Assembly (NCBI GenBank): GCA_012838795.1
Contig: DUOO01000063.1
Location: forward strand, 35,348-99,347
Direction: 5' to 3'
DNA from: Clostridiaceae bacterium
Lineage (GTDB): Bacteria > Bacillota > Clostridia > Saccharofermentanales > DTU023
Length of the DNA: 64,000 nt
Below, one piece after another: positions 1 through 9,025 of this stretch (positions are counted from its first letter, which is position 1; every line of letters starts with the position of its first letter). The notes under the pieces are model-generated. The model ran no database searches and had not been told where the DNA came from. It saw only the letters and a list, made by a program, of their open reading frames with translations. Made by a program: the position numbers and the translations under genes.

Positions 1-656
1 AGCTCGGTCCGAAAATATTAGCTGATATTGATAAGGCCTTATTAATTAAATTATTAATGATTTATACGATTGTGATTATGATTCTAAGCCTGTTCAGTTT
101 ATTCCATCCTATACTCAAAAACGGCCCAAGTGGCTTGCGCCAAGGAGTATTAAATATTGCAGCAGGTTTATATGTATCGTTACCCTTATTTGCCGGCTTT
201 TTATTACTTTACATTTTACCTGCAGGTTGGTATTTATTTGTTCTGGCAATTACGACACCGTGGGTATGTGATTCTGCAGCTTTATATTGCGGGATGTTCT
301 GGGGAAAGAAAAAGCTTGCTCCTCTGATCAGCCCGAATAAAACTTTTGCAGGTTTTTATGGCGGTATTATCGGTACAGTTATAATGTATATTCTGTTACT
401 AGTGTTTATAATACCAAGTTTATTCAAGATTGAAATTAATTTAGCTACATTAATCTTTGTGACAGTATTTGCTGTTGTCATCGCAATTTTGACTCAAATC
501 GGCGATCTTCTTGCTTCCGCAATTAAAAGACATTGTGAAATTAAAGATTTTTCGAATTTAATGCCTGGACATGGTGGCATTATGGATCGTTTTGACAGTA
601 CATATTTTACATTTATCAGCATTTTGACAATTGCTTTAATGGTATGTTTTTTCTAG
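1..656 (+). CDS. cdsA: Phosphatidate cytidylyltransferase, 5' end cut off
   Basis: This membrane enzyme converts phosphatidic acid and CTP to CDP-diacylglycerol, the precursor of bacterial phospholipids. The frame is open back to the first base of the window (it reads LGPKILADID before the ATG at 57), so the N-terminal part lies outside and the listed ATG is internal. Several hydrophobic membrane segments are visible. The CDP-alcohol signature is complete near the C-terminus: S-A-I-K-R, then K-D-F-S-N-L-M-P-G-H-G-G-I-M-D-R-F-D. The gene is followed after 9 bases by dxr. A cdsA-dxr-rseP order is common in Firmicutes, so an operon is likely. Identification is firm; only the start is unknown. 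Confidence 0.95.
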   Translation, partial: LGPKILADIDKALLIKLLMIYTIVIMILSLFSLFHPILKNGPSGLRQGVLNIAAGLYVSLPLFAGFLLLYILPAGWYLFVLAITTPWVCDSAALYCGMFWGKKKLAPLISPNKTFAGFYGGIIGTVIMYILLLVFIIPSLFKIEINLATLIFVTVFAVVIAILTQIGDLLASAIKRHCEIKDFSNLMPGHGGIMDRFDSTYFTFISILTIALMVCFF

Positions 657-665
657 TATTTACAC

Positions 666-1856
666 ATGGAAAATTATCAAAAACAAAAAATAATTATTTT
701 AGGTTCAACCGGTTCAATTGGTCAGCAGTCACTTAATGTTTGCCGCCGGTTGGATTTCGAAGTTGTCGGACTGTCTTGTTCAGCCAATATTGATCTTTTA
801 TTGGAGCAGATTAAAGAGTTTAAACCACGGAAAGTAGCTGTTGCGAATTATTATTCTGCTGTTGAATTGGCAGAACGTATCAAAAGTATACCGCAAATAA
901 ATACAGAGATTCTTTATGGTGAACAGGGTAATGTTGAATTAGCAAAGAGTGCATGTGATAAAATTGTTGTTGCGATAATCGGCTTTGCTGCATTAAAACC
1001 GTTACTTGCTGCAATTGAAGCTAAGCATACGATTGCTTTAGCAAATAAAGAAACCATCGTTTCTACCGGAAAATTTGTTTTGGAACGGGCTGAAAAATAT
1101 GGCGCGAAAATTTATCCGGTGGATAGTGAGGCATCGGCAATTTGGCAGTGTCTTACCGGTAAAAAACATGAAAATGAAGAAGTTAAACAAGTTTGGTTAA
1201 CTGCTTCCGGTGGTCCGTTTCATACATATGGCAAAGAACAATTTAATTCAATAACGGTTGAAGATGCTTTAAATCATCCTGTATGGTCGATGGGAAAAAA
1301 GATTACAATAGATTCTGCATCGATGATGAATAAAGGTTTAGAGCTGATTGAAATTTGCCGGTTGTTTAATTTAACCGGAAATCAAATAAAAGTCATAATT
1401 CATCCACAAAGTATTGTTCATTCAATGGTAGAATACGTAGATGGGTCAGTAATAGCTCAACTGAGCATGCCCAATATGGAATTACCGATTCAATATGCCT
1501 TGACTTATGACAAGAGAATAGCAATGCCGGATAAGCCGAAATTAAATTTTACGGAGCTTGGTCAACTTACATTTGAAGCACCGGATATGGAGCGTTTTCC
1601 CGCGTTGCGTTTGGCATATGAAGCCCAAGCTGAAGACGGGGCAATGCCGGCGGTGTTGAATGCTGCTAATGAAATTGCCGTCCAAGCTTTTTTGCAAAGA
1701 AAAATTTCATTTGTTGATATTTCGGAAACCGTAGAATTAACAATGAAAAAATTTCGTCATCATCATTTATATCGCAGTGTGATTCTGAATGATATTTTGG
1801 CAGCGGACCAATGGGCAAGAGAATATACTGACCATATTATTGCTCGAGCAGGATAA
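666..1856 (+). CDS. dxr: 1-deoxy-D-xylulose 5-phosphate reductoisomerase
   Basis: This cytosolic NADPH-dependent enzyme makes 2-C-methyl-D-erythritol 4-phosphate, the committed step of the non-mevalonate isoprenoid pathway. The N-terminal Rossmann motif reads ILGSTGSIGQQ. The metal-binding and substrate region includes PVDSEASAIWQ and, further on, the conserved stretches TASGGPF, NHPVWSMGKKITIDSASMMNKGLE and HPQSIVHSMVEY. At 396 residues the length is normal. It lies between cdsA and rseP, with short gaps on both sides. With ispG just downstream, two steps of the same pathway sit in this block. Confidence 0.97.
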   Translation: MENYQKQKIIILGSTGSIGQQSLNVCRRLDFEVVGLSCSANIDLLLEQIKEFKPRKVAVANYYSAVELAERIKSIPQINTEILYGEQGNVELAKSACDKIVVAIIGFAALKPLLAAIEAKHTIALANKETIVSTGKFVLERAEKYGAKIYPVDSEASAIWQCLTGKKHENEEVKQVWLTASGGPFHTYGKEQFNSITVEDALNHPVWSMGKKITIDSASMMNKGLELIEICRLFNLTGNQIKVIIHPQSIVHSMVEYVDGSVIAQLSMPNMELPIQYALTYDKRIAMPDKPKLNFTELGQLTFEAPDMERFPALRLAYEAQAEDGAMPAVLNAANEIAVQAFLQRKISFVDISETVELTMKKFRHHHLYRSVILNDILAADQWAREYTDHIIARAG

Positions 1857-1872
1857 CAGAAAAGGTAACTAA

Positions 1873-3183
1873 ATGACAATAGTAGGAATATTAGTAGGTT
1901 TATTAATCATCGGAATGATGATGTTGGTACATGAAGCCGGACATTTTTTTGCAGGAAAAGCATTGAAATTCAAAATAATTGAATTTTCGATATTTATGGG
2001 ACCAAGACTTTTTACCACAGAAAAAAACGGAATTAAATATAGCTTCAAATTATTACCGATCGGAGCATCAGTTCAATTTGCCGGTGAGTATCAGGATGAT
2101 GAAATGATCGATTCCGGCTCAATTGACTCTGATGATCCCGGTTTGTTTTTTAACAGACCGCGTTGGATGAGAGCAATAGTTGTTGTGATGGGGCCTGCGG
2201 CTAACTTTTTGACTGCATTTTTGGCTTCGGTAATTATGTTCTCTGCTTTTGGCGTGATGGTACCTGTGGCAGATCAACCACCTGAGAATTCGCTTGCGGC
2301 CGAACATGGTTTGACTGCAGGGGATAAAATCATTAGGATTAACGGTCAGCGGATTCGTACGGGTGCAGACTATTCTGTTGCAAGATCGTTGATTAATCCG
2401 CAAGAAACAATTTTTTTAGAAATCGAAAAATCAGACGGTAAACAAGAAATTCTCGAATTAAAACCCAAGACTCAAGCTAATTATCGATTAGGCATTGTTC
2501 AAGGTATCAGCGGTGAAAATGAAAATGTCGTTTTACACGTTGAACCTGATTCAAATCAAGGTAATCCGGTACTTGAGGTCGGCGATAAGCTTTTATCGGT
2601 TAATGGTATACCTTTTTCTGACAGTGCGGCGACTGATCTGATTTTTCAATCTAAAGGTGAAACAATGCATCTTGTTTTGCTGCGTGACGGAAAAGAAATG
2701 ACTGTTGATATGAAAACTACGTTATATCAAGATCCGGTTGATGCAGGGATATATTTTACAGAATCTCGAGCTTTCGGTGATATTCTATATCAGGCAATTC
2801 AATATCCGTGGTCGATTGTCAAATCGACAATCAGAGGCATTATAATGATAATTGACGGTTCGATGAAATTTTCAGAAGGCGTAACCGGACCTGTGGGAAT
2901 AGTAAAAATGTTCGGTGATGTTGTACAGGAAAGTCCCAATGTCAGTCTGATGATTCAACAATTATTATTTTATTTTATTTTGATCTCCGTTGCGATCGGT
3001 TTTACCAATTTATTACCGATTCCGCCATTAGATGGACATCACTTATTGATTTTGGCAATTGAAGGTATTAGAGGCAAAGATTTGCCGGAAAAATTTAAAC
3101 ATGTGGTTACTGCAATCGGTATGGTATTAATTCTGATTTTGGCAGGTTTGGTGATTTACTTTGATTTGCGGAAAATCTTTTGA
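1873..3183 (+). CDS. rseP: RIP metalloprotease (site-2 protease family)
   Basis: An intramembrane zinc protease of the S2P/RseP family, which cleaves membrane-bound regulators or leftover signal peptides within the membrane. The first membrane helix carries the zinc motif HEAGH (H20, E21, H24), and the second active-site motif NLLPIPPLDGHH lies near the C-terminus. Between them are hydrophobic segments and two stretches that look like PDZ domains (AAEHGLTAGDKI and a second one with GDKLLSVNG). Length 436 residues fits the family. An AAAGG-like ribosome site precedes the ATG. The substrate cannot be told from sequence; in other Firmicutes these proteases act on anti-sigma factors. Confidence 0.95.
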   Translation: MTIVGILVGLLIIGMMMLVHEAGHFFAGKALKFKIIEFSIFMGPRLFTTEKNGIKYSFKLLPIGASVQFAGEYQDDEMIDSGSIDSDDPGLFFNRPRWMRAIVVVMGPAANFLTAFLASVIMFSAFGVMVPVADQPPENSLAAEHGLTAGDKIIRINGQRIRTGADYSVARSLINPQETIFLEIEKSDGKQEILELKPKTQANYRLGIVQGISGENENVVLHVEPDSNQGNPVLEVGDKLLSVNGIPFSDSAATDLIFQSKGETMHLVLLRDGKEMTVDMKTTLYQDPVDAGIYFTESRAFGDILYQAIQYPWSIVKSTIRGIIMIIDGSMKFSEGVTGPVGIVKMFGDVVQESPNVSLMIQQLLFYFILISVAIGFTNLLPIPPLDGHHLLILAIEGIRGKDLPEKFKHVVTAIGMVLILILAGLVIYFDLRKIF

Positions 3184-3275
3184 TTACGAAGATTATTCCG
3201 GATTAATTATTCTTTTTTACTATAAGTATTGTTATAGGATATATAGAGTAATATTATATGGTGATTAATTATTGT

Positions 3276-4364
3276 ATGGAATATTTCAGAAGAAACACAA
3301 AAAAATTATGGGTTAAAGATGTTGCTGTCGGAGGTAATGCTCCTATTGTTGTCCAGTCGATGAATAATACTGATACCAGAGATATTGAAGCAACCCTGGC
3401 GCAAATAGAAGATTTAGCGGCAGCCGGTTGTGAGGTAACACGGGTTGCAGTACCGGATCAGGCTGCTGCCGATGCACTTAAAGCTATAGTTGAACGCTCA
3501 CCTTTACCGGTTATTGCAGATATTCATTTTCAAGCCGAATTGGCTTTACAAGCTTTGACAAGTGGTGTTGCCGGTTTAAGAATTAATCCGGGGAATATCG
3601 GATCTGAACAAAGAGTTAAAGAAATTGCCATTAAAGCATTGGAAAAGGGAATTCCGATCCGTATAGGTGTGAATTCAGGATCTTTAGATCCTGAAATAAG
3701 AGATAGAATGGGCGGAGTGAATGCTGATTCGATGGTTGCCTCGGTTTTGAAATTTTGTAAAATGTTAGAACAATATGATTTCTATGATATTTGTGTTTCA
3801 ATTAAAGCTTCTGATCCGAAATTGACAATTGACAGTTACCGAAAATTGTCCCGAGAAATAGATTACCCGTTACATTTAGGTGTTACTGAAGCCGGTACAC
3901 CGAGAGAGGGTATTGTACGATCGGCAGTCGGGATCGGTACTCTGTTAGCTGAAGGAATCGGTGATACTATAAGAGTTTCTCTGACGGCGGATCCTGTTCT
4001 GGAAGTAGAAACTGCTTATTCGATTCTCAAGTCTTTAGGTTTAAGATCAAAAGGTGCTTTGCTGATTTCATGTCCTACTTGCGGCAGAACTGAAGTTGAT
4101 CTGCAAGGCTTGGCGGAGCAAGTTGAAATTCTGTTGGCCGATGTCAGGGAACCGATCAAAGTAGCTGTGATGGGGTGTCCGGTAAACGGACCGGGTGAAG
4201 CAAGGGAAGCCGATTGTGGAATTGCCGGTGGCAGAAATACCTTTTCAATTTTCAGAAATGGAAAAGTTGTAGAAAAAGTTAGTCAGGAAAATGCTTTAAG
4301 TGTTTTGATTCGTGAAATTGAAATCGCGCGAAATAAATATATACAGGCACATCAAGAAAATTAG
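3276..4364 (+). CDS. ispG: 4-hydroxy-3-methylbut-2-en-1-yl diphosphate synthase (flavodoxin)
   Basis: IspG (GcpE) is a [4Fe-4S] enzyme that converts MEcPP to HMBPP late in the non-mevalonate isoprenoid pathway. Visible family motifs are VQSMNNTDTRD, the cluster cysteines in SCPTCGR and GCPVNGPGEA, and the GITEAG-like stretch HLGVTEAG. I place the start at the ATG giving MEYFRRNTKK, because this matches where the family normally starts; the ORF track begins six codons earlier (MVINYC) and neither ATG has a strong ribosome site. The length (about 362 residues) is typical of the short bacterial form. It is separated from rseP by about 90 bases that may hold a promoter. Confidence 0.95.
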   Translation: MEYFRRNTKKLWVKDVAVGGNAPIVVQSMNNTDTRDIEATLAQIEDLAAAGCEVTRVAVPDQAAADALKAIVERSPLPVIADIHFQAELALQALTSGVAGLRINPGNIGSEQRVKEIAIKALEKGIPIRIGVNSGSLDPEIRDRMGGVNADSMVASVLKFCKMLEQYDFYDICVSIKASDPKLTIDSYRKLSREIDYPLHLGVTEAGTPREGIVRSAVGIGTLLAEGIGDTIRVSLTADPVLEVETAYSILKSLGLRSKGALLISCPTCGRTEVDLQGLAEQVEILLADVREPIKVAVMGCPVNGPGEAREADCGIAGGRNTFSIFRNGKVVEKVSQENALSVLIREIEIARNKYIQAHQEN

Positions 4365-4406
4365 TAGATATCCGATATTCAGTCGGTTATATTTGGAGAT
4401 TATTGT

Positions 4407-7400
4407 TTGAAACAAAATTTAGCTGATATTTTTTCATATTTAAAAATAGAGATTACTGATCAAGACTTCTTATACTTTATACAACATTCTTTAACCGTTT
4501 ATAAACGAACGGAAGATGCTACTGATCCTGAAAAAGCAAATTACGATGTTAATCTTTTGGAAAAGATACATGTTGATAAAGTTCTGTGTAATTCAATAGG
4601 TGCTCTGTGCTTTACAATAACGGTACCGCAAGTTTTGTCCGCAAAACAAATTATGTTTTTAGAAAATAAGCTTGAACAACATTTTTCCATACCTCAGGTC
4701 ATAATTAAACAAATATCACAAACGGAAATATCTTCCGCTGAAAAAGAATGTTATGTACGGGACATAGAACCCTGGATAAAAAAACATGCGGATTTGACCG
4801 ATCATTTAACAGGACGTTTACTGGCTAAAGGTGAACTGACAGTTAGAGATAATAATCCCGTTTGGCTTTTGGATTCGGCTCATCTTGATATTGTTAATGA
4901 AAACGGCACAAATTGGTTGGATGTTTTTTGGCAAGCCTATGCCTGTATTCCCTGTCAATTTGACTTTGAGCCGGTTGACACACAATTTACGGCGAAAGAA
5001 AAGATTGAAACAACAGAGCAGCTTTTAAATGATGCAATACTTGAAGCATCTGAATTATATAATAATGAACTTGAGCAAATACTGGCTGAACAAAGAAAGC
5101 GAAAAAAAGCTTCAACTTCAAAGTTAACCAAGAATAAATATCGTCGAAAACATCGAAAATCTGATAAAATCCTGTGGGGAAAACCAGGACCGTCGATTCC
5201 GTTAATAAAACTCAATGAGATAAACAATGAAACTGATCGGGCTATGTTTGAAGGTCATGTTTTTATGTTTGAAACTAAAATTACCCTTAACGGCAGATTG
5301 TTGGTTAAATTTGCGATTACTGATTTAACTACATCGTTATCTTGCACAATTTTTACCGACCCTGAGGAGAAAGCTGTACTTACCGAAATTATTGAAGATA
5401 AATATATCAGGGTAACAGCAGAAATATTTTATGATGATCGATATGAAAAAGATTTTGTAGGTAAAGTACTGTGTATAGAAAAAGCTAAAAAACCTGAGGT
5501 ACGCAAAGATAATTCTCCTCAAAAAAGAGTGGAATTACATATTCACTCGAAGATGTCAGCTAAAGACGGAACAATCAATCCTAAAGATATTGTTAAAGCG
5601 GCATTTGATTTTGGCCATTCTGCAGTTGCTATTACTGATCATGGTGTGATGCAAGGTTTTCCGGAAATTTGCAACATGGCTGAGAAGTTAGAACGAGACG
5701 GCAAACCTTTTAAAGTAATTTACGGTGTTGAAGGATATCTTTTAGATGACGGATTTGATTGTATTGCTTATGAGGTCGAAGGCAAAGATTTATCAGATGG
5801 TTTTATCGTAATCAAAGTTCATACAAACGGCAATGAAAATGAATATAAGGCAATTAGTTATATTGAAGCTTTAAAACTTAAACCTACAGATTTATCCAAA
5901 TATGAATTTGAAATTGCGGATAAATTTGAACATTTTTTTGAAACTTTTTCAAATTCTTCAGATGATACAAATATTAATAATAATGATTTGCCGTTAATTG
6001 AAAAAAAGTCGTCGGATTTCGGCTCCGATATTGATATAATGCAAAAGTTGGCAATCTTTTTGGAAAATTTACCGATTGTAGCATCGGATGCATTAAAACA
6101 ATTGAATTTTTTACGTTATGCCGGTTTTAATGTTGCAGGTACGGATCCGCGCATAAAATTTAATCCGCCGTTAATTGAATTTAACTTATTAGTTCAAGCA
6201 TTTACAAAAAAAATACCGGGAAAAACACAATTTTTAAATGAACCGGATTCATATGATATATATTCAATTGCCGGGGTTTTTCCTGAGATTATTGCAGAAT
6301 GCGGAATAACTGATCTGATTGAATTGAACAGTCTGGTTGATTGGCAGTCATTTGAACAACTGAAGGAACAACGCAAGAAAACAAACCATATTGTACTTTT
6401 GGCAAAAGATTTATTGGGACTATACAATTTATATCGTATATGTTCAGATTCACATTTGAAATACTTTTATTATTCTCCAAGAATTCCACGTTCAGTACTA
6501 AATTATTACGGAGCAGGAATTATTAAAGGGATGGCATGTGTAGACGGAGAAATATTCGGTGCAATTTTACAAATATATAATGAATGTCAAGGCGATTTCG
6601 AATTAGCTAAGCAACAATTAAATAATCCTGACTTGCTTCTGCTGGCAAATCAATATGATTATTTGGAAATTCAACCTCTTACCAACAATAGCTTTTTGCT
6701 GCGTGATACGGAATCTTATGTTCAATCTATTTTTGACTTGCAGAATTTGAACAAAATGGTTATTGAACTGGGTAAAATTACAGGCAAACCGGTTTGTGCA
6801 ACTTGTGACGCTCATTTTTTGAATCCGGAAGATGCAATATATCGGAAAATCCTGATGACAAATATGAATTTTGATGATACGGAAGAGATGGCTGATTTGT
6901 ATTTCCGAACAACTGATGAGATGTTGCTGGAATTTTCATATTTAGGAGAAGAATCGGCAGAACAGGTTGTAGTACATAATCCGAATTTGATAGCCGATAT
7001 GGTAGCTGAAGGAATCAGACCTTTTCCGAAAGGTTCATTCCCGCCTTTAATCAAATCCGCCGATCAGGATATCCGAAAATTGACGATGGAAGAGGCTTAT
7101 CGAGTCTATGGACATCAGGGAGTTTTGCCCGAAATTGTAGAAAATAGAATTGACAGAGAGCTAAATTCGATAATAGATAACGGTTTTGCCGTAATGTACT
7201 ATATTGCACATTGTGTAGTCAAGAAATCAAATCAGGACGGTTTTCTGGTCGGTTCACGCGGTTCTGTGGGATCTTCTCTGGTGGCTACACTTTGCGGTAT
7301 AACCGAAGTCAACCCTCTGCGGCCACACTATGTATGTCCTGAATGTAAATATTCCGAATTTGATAATAGTGGTAATTACGGTTCCGGATATGATCTGCCG

Positions 7401-8930
7401 GCAAAGAAATGTCCGTATTGTACAACTGACCTGAAACGTGACGGACAAGACATCCCGTTTGAAACTTTCCTTGGTTTTGCCGGTGATAAACAACCGGATA
7501 TCGATCTCAATTTTTCCGGATTTTATCAAGCGAAAGCTCATCAATTTATCGAAGAAATGTTTGGAGCTTCTCAGACTTTCAGAGCCGGAACAATCAGCAG
7601 CTATGCCGAGCGTAATTCCGCAGGAATGGTTCTGAAATATTTTGAAAATAATGAAATACCGGTCAGTTCGACCGAAGTTAAACGTTTAGCACAAGGTTTA
7701 CAGGGAGTTAAAGCGACTACCGGACAACATCCAGGCGGTATTGTTGTTGTACCTAAAGAAAGAGAAATTTTTGATTTTACACCGATTCAGTATCCTGCCA
7801 ATAAAAAAGATTCCGGTGTTATTACTACACATTTTGACTTCCGCTCTTTGGATGAAACTATCTTAAAACTGGATATTTTGGGACATGATGATCCTTCGAT
7901 GCTAAAAGTTCTGAGTGATGCTACCGGTGTTAAGGCTACCGATATTCCGATCCCGGATGAAAAAGTCATGTCGTTATTTTATAGTACGGAAGCTTTGGGC
8001 ATTCCGGATAGTGAGTCTACAATTAAAAGTGCAACGATCGGTTTACCCGAACTTGGAACAATGCTTGTCAGAAACATGATTGCTGAAACGAAGCCAACAA
8101 AGTTTTACGATTTAGTACAGATTTCCGGTTTGTCTCATGGAACTGATGTCTGGACCGGAAATGCTCAAGAATTAATTCGCAACGGAACTTGTACAATAGA
8201 CGAGGTTATCGGTTGCCGGGACAGCATCATGACTTATCTGATTTATCGCGGTCTGCCCAAGAAAAGTTCTTTTGATATTATGGAAAGAGTTCGCAAAGGC
8301 AAAGGTTTGTCGGAAGAACAAGAAGAGTTAATGATTGAGCATCATATTCCTCAATGGTACATTGACAGTTGTAAAAAAATTAAATATATGTTCCCGAAAG
8401 CTCATGCCGTGGCTTATATTGTTTCAGCTTTACGGATTGCCTGGTATAAAATATATTATCCGGAAGCATATTATTGTGCATTTTTTACTATTCGGGCAAA
8501 TGAATTTTCTTCTGAAGAATTATGTTTGCCTGCTAATGAAATTCGAATTAAGCGGGCGGAACAAAGAAAAAACTGGAATCAACTGACACCACAGGAACAA
8601 AAGCGTCATTTTTATTTAGAATTAGTTGAGGAAATGCAACAAAGAGGAATTGATTTCTTACCGATAGATCTTGATAAATCCAAAGCAACCGAGTTTTATT
8701 CGCCTGGAAAAGGAAAAATCAGACCTCCCTTTAATGCAATACCGAATATCAGTGAAACACTCAGTAATCAAATTGTAAAAGCTCGTGATACGGGAGGAGA
8801 GTTCAAGACTCGCGAAGAATTGGCACGTCGAGCGGAACTGGGCACGGCATCAATTGAATCTTTGGCAAAAGCCGGTGTTTTGGATGACTTGGCTGAATCT
8901 GCACAGATAGATCTATTTTCGCTGTTGTAA
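4407..8930 (+). CDS. polC: DNA polymerase III alpha subunit, PolC type, with a seemingly inactive exonuclease domain
   Basis: PolC is the main replicative polymerase of Firmicutes. The start is TTG, eight bases after GGAG. Order of parts: N-terminal domains, OB fold (about 278-365), PHP domain opening with H378-I-H380, a DnaQ-like exonuclease insert (about 466-640), the rest of PHP, a C4 zinc finger (CPEC, CPYC), the polymerase core with D1031 and D1033 in PDIDLNFSG, and C-terminal domains. Polymerase motifs such as TTGQHPGGI, LKLDILGHDDP, GLSHGTDVW and YMFPKAHA are intact. In the exonuclease insert the usual Exo I D-x-E aligns with K470-V-H472, and the Exo II Asp aligns with Q565. Standard proofreading should therefore be lost. 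The nine expected PHP metal ligands are present: H378, H380, D387, H412, E442, H661, C711, D801, H803. At 1507 residues it is slightly longer than the roughly 1440 of well-known PolC proteins. Assignment is certain; exonuclease loss rests on a manual alignment. Confidence 0.97.
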   Translation: MKQNLADIFSYLKIEITDQDFLYFIQHSLTVYKRTEDATDPEKANYDVNLLEKIHVDKVLCNSIGALCFTITVPQVLSAKQIMFLENKLEQHFSIPQVIIKQISQTEISSAEKECYVRDIEPWIKKHADLTDHLTGRLLAKGELTVRDNNPVWLLDSAHLDIVNENGTNWLDVFWQAYACIPCQFDFEPVDTQFTAKEKIETTEQLLNDAILEASELYNNELEQILAEQRKRKKASTSKLTKNKYRRKHRKSDKILWGKPGPSIPLIKLNEINNETDRAMFEGHVFMFETKITLNGRLLVKFAITDLTTSLSCTIFTDPEEKAVLTEIIEDKYIRVTAEIFYDDRYEKDFVGKVLCIEKAKKPEVRKDNSPQKRVELHIHSKMSAKDGTINPKDIVKAAFDFGHSAVAITDHGVMQGFPEICNMAEKLERDGKPFKVIYGVEGYLLDDGFDCIAYEVEGKDLSDGFIVIKVHTNGNENEYKAISYIEALKLKPTDLSKYEFEIADKFEHFFETFSNSSDDTNINNNDLPLIEKKSSDFGSDIDIMQKLAIFLENLPIVASDALKQLNFLRYAGFNVAGTDPRIKFNPPLIEFNLLVQAFTKKIPGKTQFLNEPDSYDIYSIAGVFPEIIAECGITDLIELNSLVDWQSFEQLKEQRKKTNHIVLLAKDLLGLYNLYRICSDSHLKYFYYSPRIPRSVLNYYGAGIIKGMACVDGEIFGAILQIYNECQGDFELAKQQLNNPDLLLLANQYDYLEIQPLTNNSFLLRDTESYVQSIFDLQNLNKMVIELGKITGKPVCATCDAHFLNPEDAIYRKILMTNMNFDDTEEMADLYFRTTDEMLLEFSYLGEESAEQVVVHNPNLIADMVAEGIRPFPKGSFPPLIKSADQDIRKLTMEEAYRVYGHQGVLPEIVENRIDRELNSIIDNGFAVMYYIAHCVVKKSNQDGFLVGSRGSVGSSLVATLCGITEVNPLRPHYVCPECKYSEFDNSGNYGSGYDLPAKKCPYCTTDLKRDGQDIPFETFLGFAGDKQPDIDLNFSGFYQAKAHQFIEEMFGASQTFRAGTISSYAERNSAGMVLKYFENNEIPVSSTEVKRLAQGLQGVKATTGQHPGGIVVVPKEREIFDFTPIQYPANKKDSGVITTHFDFRSLDETILKLDILGHDDPSMLKVLSDATGVKATDIPIPDEKVMSLFYSTEALGIPDSESTIKSATIGLPELGTMLVRNMIAETKPTKFYDLVQISGLSHGTDVWTGNAQELIRNGTCTIDEVIGCRDSIMTYLIYRGLPKKSSFDIMERVRKGKGLSEEQEELMIEHHIPQWYIDSCKKIKYMFPKAHAVAYIVSALRIAWYKIYYPEAYYCAFFTIRANEFSSEELCLPANEIRIKRAEQRKNWNQLTPQEQKRHFYLELVEEMQQRGIDFLPIDLDKSKATEFYSPGKGKIRPPFNAIPNISETLSNQIVKARDTGGEFKTREELARRAELGTASIESLAKAGVLDDLAESAQIDLFSLL

Positions 8931-9025
8931 TAATTTTGTTATGGTATTGATGTTTTCTGAAAATTATTTTGCATAATGTCAGCTGCAACTGATATTTATA
9001 TGACTTTAACAATAAGAGGGCAATT

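Noticed and set aside
7438-7635. 65-residue plus-strand ORF inside polC
   Set aside because: Out-of-frame shadow; the polC frame is intact across it.
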